Positions 42,331-51,212 of a stretch of 64,000 nucleotides of DNA are shown piece by piece. The stretch spans positions 744,001-808,000 of the forward strand of contig NZ_CP041983.1 in the NCBI RefSeq assembly GCF_014522325.1, given 5' to 3'. The position numbers were made by a program, and so were the translations under genes. Each line of letters starts with the position of its first letter. Position 1 is the first letter of the stretch. Origin of the DNA: Lactobacillus sp. PV012 (GTDB lineage Bacteria > Bacillota > Bacilli > Lactobacillales > Lactobacillaceae). The notes under the pieces were generated by a model. That model saw only the letters and a list, made by a program, of their open reading frames with translations, was not told the DNA's origin and made no database searches.

Positions 42331-42483
42331 AATTTTTTGCAATTCACCCACAAAGAAAATTTTTTCTAAAATAAGAATCAAGAGTTAATGCAACTCAAAA
42401 TTTTAGAAAGGAAAGTTACTAGAGATGAAACAAGTAAGAAAAAAGAGGAAGCTAATTTTAAAGCTCCTCCAAATATAGGAAGC

Positions 42484-42616
42484 TTAATTGACTAGTGCTT
42501 TAAGCATAATCTTCCCAGCTTTTAAGGTACTGGTCAAAAAGCCTTTGCGATCAATAATGTGGACTTTATCTAGACTTCCCAATCTATAATCCAGTTTCAA
42601 GTAATGCACAATAAAA
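42484..42616 (-). pseudogene. possible gene remnant
   Basis: A minus-strand frame of about 44 codons without start codon reads LDKVHIIDRKGFLTSTLKAG, then KIMLKALVN and stop. It looks like a dehydrogenase-type C-terminus but is too short to assign. Low confidence. Confidence 0.25.
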
Positions 42617-42650
42617 TCCCGAGATTTCTTTCCGGCAATCTCGGGATTTT
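42613..42650. terminator. terminator after the uracil permease gene
   Basis: Perfect 14-bp stem AAAATCCCGAGATT/AATCTCGGGATTTT with T-rich flanks on both strands. Confidence 0.85.
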
Positions 42651-42663
42651 ATTTTATTTCATC

Positions 42664-43944
42664 CTATTCACTTACTTCATTTGCGGCTTTTTTAGGTAAA
42701 ATCCAATTTAACAACATCCCCATGATGGTACATAAAGCAACTGCAGTTAACTGGAAATTACCAATTTGTAGATAAGTCCCACCGATTCCAATTACCAAAA
42801 TTACTGAAGCAATCATCATATTTCTTTTTTTACTAAAATCGATTTTGTTATCTACTAAAATCTTTAAACCACTTGAGGCAATCGTTCCAAATAATAAGAA
42901 AGAAATTCCTCCGATTACTGGCATGGGAATGGTATCAATTAAGGCAGCTATTTTTCCAACAAATGAAAAGATAATTGCTAATCCAGCTGCACTAGCTAAA
43001 ACCCAGACTGAGTGAATTTTCGTCATGGCTAAGACACCAATATTTTCTCCGTAAGAGGTAGTAGGAGGACCACCAATAAATCCAGCAATAATTGTCGAAA
43101 GTCCATCGCCCATCAAGGTACGATGTAAACCAGGATTTTTAAAGAAATTACGTTTGGTTAAAGAGTTAAGCACCATGATATGACCCATGTGTTCACTCAT
43201 TGTTACAAAAGCAATTGGCGCCATCGTCAAAATAGCTGCCGGATAAAATTTTATTTTATAAGAAATCCCTGGTAAATCTAAAGCTGGCCAAGAAAACCAA
43301 GCTGCTTTAATTACTGGGGTGAAATCGACAATCCCTACCAAACATGAAAGCAGATAACCAAAGATAATTCCTAATAGGATAGAAACTAAGGCAGTAAATC
43401 CTTTGAAAAACATTTGGAAGAACAAAGTAACCGCTAAGGTAAAAATAGCAATTCCAAAAAATTTTAGGTCATATTTTGAATTATTGAGCATGGCATCATT
43501 AGCAGCAGTTGTTGCAAGTGATAACCCAATGACAATAATTACTGGTCCCACTACAATTGGCGGTAAAACTTTGTCTACCCAGCCAGAACCGATTTTTGCT
43601 ACTACGAAAGCTACAATTACGTAGACAATACCAGCAGCGATCGCTCCTTGAGCAATGGCTGGATAGCCATCTGCTTTCATTAACGCTTGCATTGTGGCAA
43701 TATAAGCAAAACTTGATCCTAAATATGCCGGAATTTTAAAGCGAGTTAATGCCATGTGCACTAAAGTTCCAACTCCTGAAGATAGGAGGGCAATGCTGGG
43801 ACTAAGTCCTACTAAAATTGGTACTAATACTGTTGAGCCAAACATTGCAAACAAATGTTGTAAAGCAAGTAATAATCCCTGTCCAACTTTGGGCTTCTCA
43901 TTAACATCTAGTAACGCATCTGGATTGCGAAATTCCTTTTTCAC
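42664..43944 (-). CDS. pyrP: uracil permease-like NCS2 transporter
   Basis: The 426-residue protein has about 12-14 membrane segments of the NCS2/UraA family: LALQHLFAMFGSTVLVPILVGLSPS, PAYLGSSFAYIATMQA, a substrate-site region AFVTMSEHMGHIMVLN and GGPPTTSYGENIGVLAMTK. The Glu in EHMGH and the TTSYGEN motif match uracil rather than xanthine carriers. The start is GTG (43944) after GGGAGG. A leader with a terminator hairpin (43959-44038) suggests attenuation by pyrimidine status. Confidence 0.88.
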   Translation of the reverse strand: MKKEFRNPDALLDVNEKPKVGQGLLLALQHLFAMFGSTVLVPILVGLSPSIALLSSGVGTLVHMALTRFKIPAYLGSSFAYIATMQALMKADGYPAIAQGAIAAGIVYVIVAFVVAKIGSGWVDKVLPPIVVGPVIIVIGLSLATTAANDAMLNNSKYDLKFFGIAIFTLAVTLFFQMFFKGFTALVSILLGIIFGYLLSCLVGIVDFTPVIKAAWFSWPALDLPGISYKIKFYPAAILTMAPIAFVTMSEHMGHIMVLNSLTKRNFFKNPGLHRTLMGDGLSTIIAGFIGGPPTTSYGENIGVLAMTKIHSVWVLASAAGLAIIFSFVGKIAALIDTIPMPVIGGISFLLFGTIASSGLKILVDNKIDFSKKRNMMIASVILVIGIGGTYLQIGNFQLTAVALCTIMGMLLNWILPKKAANEVSE

Positions 43945-43958
43945 TATAACCTCCCTAT

Positions 43959-44038
43959 AATAAAAAACGACTCACCCTAATCTGTAAGGACTAAGGAAAA
44001 GTCGTTTCTGACAAAAATTAGTCCTACAAGACTAATTT
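43959..44038 (-). promoter_or_regulatory. leader attenuator of the uracil permease gene
   Basis: On the minus strand a hairpin AAATTAGTC/GACTAATTT (44038-44015) is followed by a terminator AACGACT/AGTCGTT with inner CCT/AGG pairs (44006-43966) and TTTTTTATT, ending 20 nt before the GTG. The layout fits transcription attenuation, probably by PyrR. I do not see a clear PyrR consensus loop, so the effector is uncertain. Confidence 0.6.
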
Positions 44039-44087
44039 ACCTTAAATTGTCTAATATTAAACATGTAATAAAAGGACTTGTCAAGGA

Positions 44088-45419
44088 CTATTTTTTGAAT
44101 AAATCATTAAAAGCTTCACTCATTGTAGGATGAGTATAAATTTGATCACGCAAGACTGTGTAAGGAATATGCATCTTCATAGCTAGTGAAATCATATTAA
44201 TCAATTCATAGGATTCAATTCCATATAAAGTTGCCCCAATAATTTCGTTATTAGTAGGGCTAACTAAAGCTTTGAATAAACCTTTAGGATTTTTAGCAAC
44301 GTGAGCCTTAGGAATTGCACTAACTGGTAAAGTAAAGAGTTCGTAAGGGATGTTTTGCATTTTAGCTTGTTTTTCATTTAAACCAACTACAGAAAGAGCT
44401 GGGTCAATAAAAACGCTGTAAGGAATAACCTTACGGTCTTCTGTTGAACGAATTTTGCTACCAAAAAGTTGATCTTTAATAATTCTAAAGTCATCCAAAG
44501 AAATATAAGTAAATTGTGGACCACCTTTAACATCCCCAATTGCCCAAACATTAGGAACAGTAGTTTCGAGATACTTATTTACGACAATGGCACCACGAGT
44601 GTCAGTCTTAATTGATGTACTTTCCAAATTTAAGTTTTGGGTATTAGGAGTGCGGCCAGTAGCTACTAAGATACGCTCACCATCAACAACATGAACACCT
44701 TCTGCATCATTAAAGATTACTTGAGCACGCTCTTGTTGATCAACAATTTTTTCTAATTCAACACCTAATTTAAAGCTAACTCCTAAGTCTTCCAAGTCTT
44801 GTTTAACTAACTTGGCAATGTCGTCATCTTCTTTTGGTAAAAATTCACTGTTATGATCTAACACAGTTACATGAGAGCCATACTTAGCAAACATTGCGGC
44901 AAACTCTAGACCAATGTAACCACTACCAATAATTACTAGTTCTTTTGGAAGGCTCGTTTGATCCATAGCGGCGGTTGAATCCAAAATGAAGCGACTTTCC
45001 TTTAAACCAGGGATGTCTATCATTCTTGGCTTAGAACCAGTATTAATAAAGATTCTCTTACCTTCAAAATTCTTAGTACCTAATTCAGTTTCTACAGCAA
45101 TAGTGTGGTCACCAGTAAAGTGTGCTGTTCCATCTAAAACAGTAACTGTCTTTTCATCAGCTAACATATGATAGTTTTTGTTGCGAAGCATGGCTGTCAT
45201 TTGGTTTTTGTTAGTGACTGCGTCCACATAATCCATTCCATTTCCCGCTTCAATAATTAGGCGTTTGGAAGGAAGACAGGCGATATTAATACAAGTTCCA
45301 CCATACATTTGATTGCTTTTTTCGATTACCAGAACTTCTTGTCCTTGGCTTGCTAAAAATTTAGCTAAGGTTTTACCACCTTTACCAAAACCAATAATAA
45401 TATTTTCTACTTTTTGCAT
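44088..45419 (-). CDS. rclA: RclA-like flavin disulfide reductase (hypothiocyanous acid reductase family)
   Basis: The 443-residue flavoenzyme matches RclA/YkgC closely: IIIGFGKGGKTLAKFLA, MYGGTCINIACLPSKRL with the redox Cys pair, NKNQMTAMLRNKNYHMLAD, VWAIGDVKGGPQFTYISLDDFRI, PYSVFIDPALSVVGL and the catalytic C-terminal IYTHPTMSEAFNDLF with HPTxxE intact. Family members use NAD(P)H to detoxify hypothiocyanous acid, an oxidant made by host peroxidases, and are important for gut or oral survival. It stands alone, divergent from glutaminase. Confidence 0.88.
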   Translation of the reverse strand: MQKVENIIIGFGKGGKTLAKFLASQGQEVLVIEKSNQMYGGTCINIACLPSKRLIIEAGNGMDYVDAVTNKNQMTAMLRNKNYHMLADEKTVTVLDGTAHFTGDHTIAVETELGTKNFEGKRIFINTGSKPRMIDIPGLKESRFILDSTAAMDQTSLPKELVIIGSGYIGLEFAAMFAKYGSHVTVLDHNSEFLPKEDDDIAKLVKQDLEDLGVSFKLGVELEKIVDQQERAQVIFNDAEGVHVVDGERILVATGRTPNTQNLNLESTSIKTDTRGAIVVNKYLETTVPNVWAIGDVKGGPQFTYISLDDFRIIKDQLFGSKIRSTEDRKVIPYSVFIDPALSVVGLNEKQAKMQNIPYELFTLPVSAIPKAHVAKNPKGLFKALVSPTNNEIIGATLYGIESYELINMISLAMKMHIPYTVLRDQIYTHPTMSEAFNDLFKK

Positions 45420-45583
45420 GATAATCCACCTCGTTATCTTTTTACTTTAATTATATTAGAAAATTATCATCTTGCCACTTTAAATGCTTATTTTTTATAA
45501 GTAAATTAAGTGCTTTTAATTGGCTTTTTAAGAAAAAGCGCTATGATTAAGCTAAAAGTATAGTGTGATAGAAAGGTTTAAAG

Positions 45584-46513
45584 ATGAATTTAGATTTAAA
45601 TAATTTAATTAAAGAAAATCTCCCTAAACAAACACAAGGAAAAGTAGCAAGTTATATCCCAGCACTAGCGGAAGTCAATCCTAATCAGCTCGGAGTTGCT
45701 TTGTATGATTTAAAAAATAAAGAGATCATTCAAGCAGGAGATAGTGATGTTCGTTTTGCGATTGAAAGTATTTCTAAGGTAATTACTTTATTGTGGGCCA
45801 TCAAAAAGTTGGGGATGCAAGAAGTATTTACCCACGTTGGCTCACGTCAAACAGGCTTTGCCTTCAACTCAATCTTAAATATGGAAATTAATAAGCTCAA
45901 ACACCCAATGAACCCATTTGTTAATGCTGGTGCCATCATGACTACTTCATTAATTGTTGAAGATAAAAAAAGAGATCCTGAACCTTTTGCAGAGATCTTG
46001 GATTTTGCTCAAGAAATCTGTAATGACCCTGATTTATATTTAGACGATGTTATTTACCATTCTGAAAGAAGAACTGGTAATCTAGACCGTTCGTTAGCTT
46101 ATTACATGAAATCAAAGAATATGATGATTGCGGAAGTTGAACCAAGCCTAGATACATATTTTGAGCAATGCTCAATGATGGTAACTGCTAAAAGCTTAGC
46201 TAATTTAGGAGCTGTCTTAGCAAATGATGGAATTAAACCTTGGGATGGTGAAAGATTAATTTCTAGTGAAAGTGCTACTTATACTAAATCCTTAATGATG
46301 ACTACAGGATTATATAACCAATCTGGAACCTACTCCCGCTTAATTGGTGTTCCTACCAAGAGTGGAGTAGGTGGTGGCTTAGTATCAGCTGCACCTCATG
46401 AATATGGTATCGGTGTCTTTAGTCCTGCTTTAGATAAAGAGGGTAACAGTGTAGCCGGTCTAGGTTTATTACAAGATATTGTTGATGGACTAGGATTGGA
46501 CATCTTTAAATAA
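45584..46513 (+). CDS. glsA: glutaminase A
   Basis: The 309-residue serine-dependent glutaminase hydrolyses glutamine to glutamate and ammonia. Hallmarks: GKVASYIPALAEVNPNQLGVALYD, the nucleophile motif SISK (about residues 63-66), NPFVNAGAIMTTSLI, NRSLAYYMKSK-like segment, and the C-terminal GVPTKSGVGGGLVSAAPHEYGIGVFSPALD. Ammonia release supports acid tolerance in lactobacilli. It is monocistronic with a modest GAAAGG site. Confidence 0.92.
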   Translation: MNLDLNNLIKENLPKQTQGKVASYIPALAEVNPNQLGVALYDLKNKEIIQAGDSDVRFAIESISKVITLLWAIKKLGMQEVFTHVGSRQTGFAFNSILNMEINKLKHPMNPFVNAGAIMTTSLIVEDKKRDPEPFAEILDFAQEICNDPDLYLDDVIYHSERRTGNLDRSLAYYMKSKNMMIAEVEPSLDTYFEQCSMMVTAKSLANLGAVLANDGIKPWDGERLISSESATYTKSLMMTTGLYNQSGTYSRLIGVPTKSGVGGGLVSAAPHEYGIGVFSPALDKEGNSVAGLGLLQDIVDGLGLDIFK

Positions 46514-46642
46514 AGAATTATATTTATTCATTTTAAGCATTAATTTTGAAGAAAAATAAGCATTTCACATAGTAGAAACTTATTACTAAAATGAATTAAA
46601 GCAATCGAATAATGTAATTACTTTTAAGGAAGGATGTTTCTA

Positions 46643-47395
46643 ATGACAGAAATACACCAAACTGCAGGAAGAGATCAATTAGGTAAATTTGCACCAGAAT
46701 TTGCTCATTTTAACGATGATGTATTATTTGGAGAAAATTGGGCTAATGATGATATCAGTCAAAAAACACGCTCAATTATTACTATCTCTGTCTTTTTAGG
46801 CCGTGGACTAGTTGATTCATCATTAAAATATCATCTTCAAACTGCTAAGAATAATGGAATAACTCGTAAAGAAATTGCTGCAATTATTACTCATGCTGCG
46901 TTTTATGCAGGCTGGCCTGTAGCTTGGGCTGCCTTTAATATGGCTAAAGAAGTATGGGCAGATGAAAAGACTGATGACGAAAAAGCAGCTTATCAAAATA
47001 CGATTATTTTTCCAATTGGCGAATCAAATGATGCTTATGCAAAATACTTTACTGGTCAAAGTTATTTAGCACAAATTACTGATGATGCTTTTCCAATTAG
47101 TAATGTAACTTTTGAACCTGGGGTTATTAATCATTGGCATGTTCACCATGCTTCTAAAGGTGGCGGTCAAATGTTAATTGCTGTTGGTGGTCGTGGTTAT
47201 GTGCAACTTGAGGGACAAGACCCTGTTGAATTAAATCCTGGAGATAGTTTCTTTGTACCAGCTAATACTAAACACTGGCATGGAGCTGCACCTAACTCAT
47301 GGTTCTCACACTTAGCCTTTATGGTTCCGGGAGAAGACATGAGCAATGAATGGCTTGAACCAGTAGATGAAGAGTTTTATCGAAAATTGAAGTAA
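46643..47395 (+). CDS. carboxymuconolactone decarboxylase-cupin fusion protein
   Basis: I start at ATG 46643, because the ATG at 46634 sits directly on the AAGGAAGG site. The 250-residue protein has an N-terminal CMD/AhpD-like domain (NDDISQKTRSIITISVFLGRG, ITRKEIAAIITHAAFYAGWP) and a C-terminal cupin with metal ligands in NHWHVHHASKGGGQ and the second motif NPGDSFFVPANTKHWHGAAP. It lacks the CXXC of AhpD peroxidase-reductants. Fusions of this kind are common in lactobacilli; the reaction is unknown, perhaps an isomerase or quinone-related detoxification. Confidence 0.85.
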   Translation: MTEIHQTAGRDQLGKFAPEFAHFNDDVLFGENWANDDISQKTRSIITISVFLGRGLVDSSLKYHLQTAKNNGITRKEIAAIITHAAFYAGWPVAWAAFNMAKEVWADEKTDDEKAAYQNTIIFPIGESNDAYAKYFTGQSYLAQITDDAFPISNVTFEPGVINHWHVHHASKGGGQMLIAVGGRGYVQLEGQDPVELNPGDSFFVPANTKHWHGAAPNSWFSHLAFMVPGEDMSNEWLEPVDEEFYRKLK

Positions 47396-47406
47396 TAACG
47401 AAGTAG

Positions 47407-47450
47407 AAAAAGAGGTTGTATTCAAACTATGGAATATAGCCTCTTTTATT
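47407..47450 (+). terminator. terminator after the CMD-cupin gene
   Basis: AAAAGAGG-TATTC pairs with GAATA-CCTCTTTT with small internal mismatches, followed by ATTAT. Confidence 0.7.
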
Positions 47451-47627
47451 ATGAGAATGAAGGGAAAGTAAAAATAGCAGTGTTCATAAAGGGATGCTCT
47501 AGTACATTAAAATTTCGATTTAGAAGATGGGCTATTTTCAATTACACTCCATGATAAAATACCTTGTGTAAAGAATGAAAAAGTTATTTAAAACACAAAC
47601 TACCCAAACACTAATGGAGGTTTAAAA

Positions 47628-48536
47628 ATGAAAATTAAAAATGTCGTGAAAAAAGTTACTATTGCAGCCATGCTGGCTACGCCTGCACTCGGCGCTTTCT
47701 CTCATTCTGCCGCCCTAGCTGCTAGTTGGGTGCCTAACTCCAAATACTATAAATCCTATAATGACGATGATGATATTCCTGATCAAGACGTTTATGATAC
47801 TTATGATGGTGCCTCTTATCGCAACTTCAAACGCCGCAGCGCTAATATCTATGTCAAAGATAAGTCTATTTTGCCCGCTGTTAAAAAGGCCATCAAACTC
47901 TGGGCTCCTAAGTTTAAATTTAAGTTAGTTAAGTCTGCTAAACATGCTAGCCTTAACTCTGCTAAATATGCTAATATTGTGGTTTATGATAATAATAACG
48001 CCGAAGTAAACAAACATATTATGATAAATGGAAAGCCAGCAATGGGCGATGGAGGTAGTGCGGGTATTAGTTCAACCCGTGTATACGAGAATAAAAATCC
48101 TGAAGTAATTAAGTACCTCCATGGTAGTAAATATCAAGCTTATGCAGAAATGCACCTTACTCCTAAACGAGTTGAGTTTCTTAAGAAAAATCCCGGCTGG
48201 CAAAACTCTAGCATGTTTAAACCTAAAGATTGGAAAAAGAAAGCCTTTGTTAATCATATGAACCTTGTTGTATGGTCAAAAACTTTAACTGCACAAGGTA
48301 AAGTCAATGCCGTTGCCCAACAATTAGGTGAAGCCATTGGGTTAGGATATTATGATAAAACTCTTCCAAATGCCGCTGGAGAAGTAGATGATCTCATGTT
48401 CGCTGGTGAATATAATTATAATAAAAATTGGCGAGTAACCCAAAGTGATCTAGATCACATCGATTGGATTTATTCACACCCTTACGCTGGTGACTACAAC
48501 ACTGTGGTTAATAGTTCAAGCGCTTTTGGACTTTAA
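47628..48536 (+). CDS. secreted matrixin-like protein with degenerate zinc motif
   Basis: The 302-residue protein has a signal peptide (KKVTIAAMLATPALGAFSHS, cleavage near AALAAS). The mature part has the outline of an M10-type zincin: RRSANIYVKDKSILPAVKKA followed by IKLWAPKFKFKLV and ANIVVYDNN. Where matrixins carry HELGHALGLGH, this protein reads QQLGEAIGLGY: spacing and small residues are kept but all three zinc His and the catalytic Glu are changed. It should therefore be a non-catalytic secreted protein, perhaps a binding or inhibitory derivative. It uses more C-ending codons than its neighbours by eye. GGAGG precedes the ATG. Confidence 0.7.
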   Translation: MKIKNVVKKVTIAAMLATPALGAFSHSAALAASWVPNSKYYKSYNDDDDIPDQDVYDTYDGASYRNFKRRSANIYVKDKSILPAVKKAIKLWAPKFKFKLVKSAKHASLNSAKYANIVVYDNNNAEVNKHIMINGKPAMGDGGSAGISSTRVYENKNPEVIKYLHGSKYQAYAEMHLTPKRVEFLKKNPGWQNSSMFKPKDWKKKAFVNHMNLVVWSKTLTAQGKVNAVAQQLGEAIGLGYYDKTLPNAAGEVDDLMFAGEYNYNKNWRVTQSDLDHIDWIYSHPYAGDYNTVVNSSSAFGL

Positions 48537-48546
48537 GATTATTTAT

Positions 48547-48571
48547 AAGCATCCCTCTGGGATGCTTTTTT
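48547..48571 (+). terminator. terminator after the matrixin-like gene
   Basis: AAGCATCCC/GGGATGCTT hairpin followed by TTTT. Confidence 0.85.
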
Positions 48572-48672
48572 GTTGCTCAAAAAAATAGCTTAAACTTTTT
48601 TTGTCACTTTCATAACACGCCTTAAAAATTCTTTATACTAATTACAATCTCAAATAGAAAGGTTGTAATTAT

Positions 48673-51141
48673 GTGAAAAATCGAAAACGTTTTCAAAAAT
48701 TTATGTTAAGTGCTGTTGCACTAACAACTTTAATTCCTTTTACTTCTTCTGCGGGTATTGTGCAGGCCAGATGGAATAAACCCTGGCATACCCGTTATGG
48801 ACTAAATCAAATTAATATTCGTGCCGCTTACGGCGAACTCAATGCCAAACATAATAATGGCAAAATCGCCATTCATGAAGGTTCTAAAAATGGTAATAAA
48901 CTTTCTGCTTGGGCGGCCGAGGGATCTACGACAAGCTCTAAGTCTAAGAAAAAAATTCCCAATACTACAGGTTTCTTAGTAGAAAATAAAGGTCTTAGTG
49001 GTCAACCATTTGGAGCGGCTGCCAAAAATTGGAGTAGATCTGATGAAGGTGATCCAAAAAACATCAAAAAGGGCGATCACCATTACTGGTATATTTACAC
49101 CTTCCCTAATGGTGACTACAGTAAAAATCACGGCCAAATTGGAATGTTTTACAAAAATGCTTTAACTTATTATCCAAATAAAAATGGTAAGAAAGTGAAG
49201 TTAAATGCCCGCATTGTTTGGAATGGTGATTATCACTATCAGTATAATAAGAAAACAATGCCTAACCTCAATATTCACTTTGACTCAAAGCATTTAGCTG
49301 TTAAAGAGCCATATGGTGGTGAAGGTAACTTTTCTTTACTCTTGACTCGTGCAGATAATGACCAACCATTTGCCGTTAAAAGTGAGTTAACTCAAACCGA
49401 TGTGGATGCTGAACAAGGACTAATTTTTAATGCACCAAATTATATTCTTGTTAGCAAAAATACCAAATTAAATGCTGGGGTTCAGACTAGTTGGGCCGGA
49501 ACTGGTATCCAAAATGGTGTTGCTCGCATCTTCGGGGATTATGCCGAAGTGTTAACAGATAAAAAGACTGGTAAGAATTTACGTCAAGGGACTGTTTGGA
49601 AATATGATCCAGATGGTAGATTTTCTTACATTCCTAAGAAAAGTAGCAGTGAATACAATGTAACCTTTGTTCATGATTATGACAACGAAGCCTATGAAGC
49701 ACCTAAGCTTGGGAGTTGGGCAAAACCTGCTTCGATTAATTTCCTTAATAAACATAAAATAGCAGTTGGGAAAATTAAACATGTTGCCGCTCACAAAGAT
49801 ACTAAGGGAAACTATACCGATCACGCTCAAGCAGACTACTTTGGCTTCGATTTTGACAAAGGGACTATCGTTCCTTACGATATACCAGTTGACAAGTGGG
49901 TCTCTAAAACCAAAAATAACTTTACTAAGCACTCAACTAAAGAAACAATCAATGACACTGGAACTGCTTATTTTGACATTCACACTAGCTTAAAAGCACC
50001 CTCAAGTGCTTTAGTTAAATCTGGTAACACTGATGAAAACTATAATGCACTTCCTCTTGCAGCAGCCATCAATGATAAAGATGACCCTTACATGGTGGGT
50101 GTTAAAAAATCTAAACATGCTAAACAACAGCTTGTGTTAACCGACTACGTTGATCCTAGCTTAAAAGTAGTTAATGCCAAGGTGTATGAAAGTGAGTGGG
50201 ACGATAAGTACGGTAGGAAACTTAAACCAGCAACAAAAGCTTTTACCCTTCAATACGATAAACAAGGACTCAACAAACATAAAGGTTACACTGTAGTTGA
50301 AGCTAAGATGACAGATAAGGCTGCTGAAGCCACTTCTGATGCTTGGCACAAAAACTACCACTTAGTTATTCAAGTTAAACCTAAACCTGATCAACAACCT
50401 GCAGAAGGTAGTATCTACAGCGGTTCTACGGTTGTTAACAACCAAGCATGGTTAAACGGTAAAGACAGTGGTGCAAAAAGTAAACTTATCGTTAAATACA
50501 ACCACACTGATACAACCACTAAAGGTGACTCGAAAAACGGTTTAACTGCTCACAAGTATGTTTACGCAGCCGATCCAAAGGATCCAACTAAAGCTAAAGA
50601 TACTGGTGCAGCAGACATTCATGAACAAACCGTTTATCCAAATCAATACTTATATTACCGGTTGCGTTTCAAGCTCAATAACTTTACCCAAGTAGAGAAA
50701 AAAGACGGGCACAAGTTAACCAGTAGCGACGGGCAAAAGCTGGTAGATGACAAATATACTGACTTTACCATTCACGACACGCTCGACGATAAGTTTAGAA
50801 CTAAACTCGACAGTAGTGGTGATGCTGCGGTTGACCATGTGCAAGTTAGCTTAGATCCAAAAGATTTTAACAATAACTCTGCAACGCACGGTGCAACTAT
50901 CAATGGTAACAAGTTAAGTATTAAGATCAACAAGGACAGCGGTAAAGACAAAGATAAAGACAAAACCATGCTTAAAGAGCTTTCTAAGAATGGTGGTACA
51001 ATCTGGGTGCAATACCGCGTTCAAATTAGACCTAATGAGGTCGGCGCAAATGCTAATAAGTACTTGAAGCCACTTAACTTACATTACGAAGATAATGTTT
51101 ATTTAATTGGCCAATTTATCATTATGAACTTGCTGAATTAG
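48673..51141 (+). CDS. large secreted surface protein lacking a wall anchor
   Basis: The 822-residue protein starts with GTG (48673) behind GAAAGG. It has a basic signal peptide (KNRKRFQKFMLSAVALTTL, cleavage near VQAR), an N-terminal region rich in Asn, Gly and Lys, then at least two beta-rich repeats of the pilin or isopeptide-domain type (GTAYFDIHTSLKAPSSALV; EQTVYPNQYLYYRLRFKLNN). There is no LPxTG, GW, SLAP or LysM segment. The last residues (EDNVYLIGQFIIMNLLN) look unrelated to the preceding domain, so the gene is probably 3'-truncated and the protein released. Codon use is again C-richer than surrounding genes, hinting at transfer together with 47628-48536. Confidence 0.75.
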   Translation: MKNRKRFQKFMLSAVALTTLIPFTSSAGIVQARWNKPWHTRYGLNQINIRAAYGELNAKHNNGKIAIHEGSKNGNKLSAWAAEGSTTSSKSKKKIPNTTGFLVENKGLSGQPFGAAAKNWSRSDEGDPKNIKKGDHHYWYIYTFPNGDYSKNHGQIGMFYKNALTYYPNKNGKKVKLNARIVWNGDYHYQYNKKTMPNLNIHFDSKHLAVKEPYGGEGNFSLLLTRADNDQPFAVKSELTQTDVDAEQGLIFNAPNYILVSKNTKLNAGVQTSWAGTGIQNGVARIFGDYAEVLTDKKTGKNLRQGTVWKYDPDGRFSYIPKKSSSEYNVTFVHDYDNEAYEAPKLGSWAKPASINFLNKHKIAVGKIKHVAAHKDTKGNYTDHAQADYFGFDFDKGTIVPYDIPVDKWVSKTKNNFTKHSTKETINDTGTAYFDIHTSLKAPSSALVKSGNTDENYNALPLAAAINDKDDPYMVGVKKSKHAKQQLVLTDYVDPSLKVVNAKVYESEWDDKYGRKLKPATKAFTLQYDKQGLNKHKGYTVVEAKMTDKAAEATSDAWHKNYHLVIQVKPKPDQQPAEGSIYSGSTVVNNQAWLNGKDSGAKSKLIVKYNHTDTTTKGDSKNGLTAHKYVYAADPKDPTKAKDTGAADIHEQTVYPNQYLYYRLRFKLNNFTQVEKKDGHKLTSSDGQKLVDDKYTDFTIHDTLDDKFRTKLDSSGDAAVDHVQVSLDPKDFNNNSATHGATINGNKLSIKINKDSGKDKDKDKTMLKELSKNGGTIWVQYRVQIRPNEVGANANKYLKPLNLHYEDNVYLIGQFIIMNLLN

Positions 51142-51212
51142 TGATACTTAGTATTGACGTAAACAAGTAAAATATGACAAAATAATTGATGAATTATTAC
51201 TAGGAGAAAAAT

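Larger units (their letters stand above)
42123..42663. other. intergenic region with terminators and decayed sequence
   Basis: No intact gene is seen. It contains the terminator at 42283-42330, a remnant on the minus strand (42484-42616) and the terminator at 42613-42650. A short open frame at 42139-42321 has no Shine-Dalgarno and no recognisable content. Confidence 0.5.

Noticed and set aside
49579-49993. Open frames on both strands inside the large surface protein
   Set aside because: By-products of the coding gene; hydrophobic content arises from the reverse reading of charged codons.
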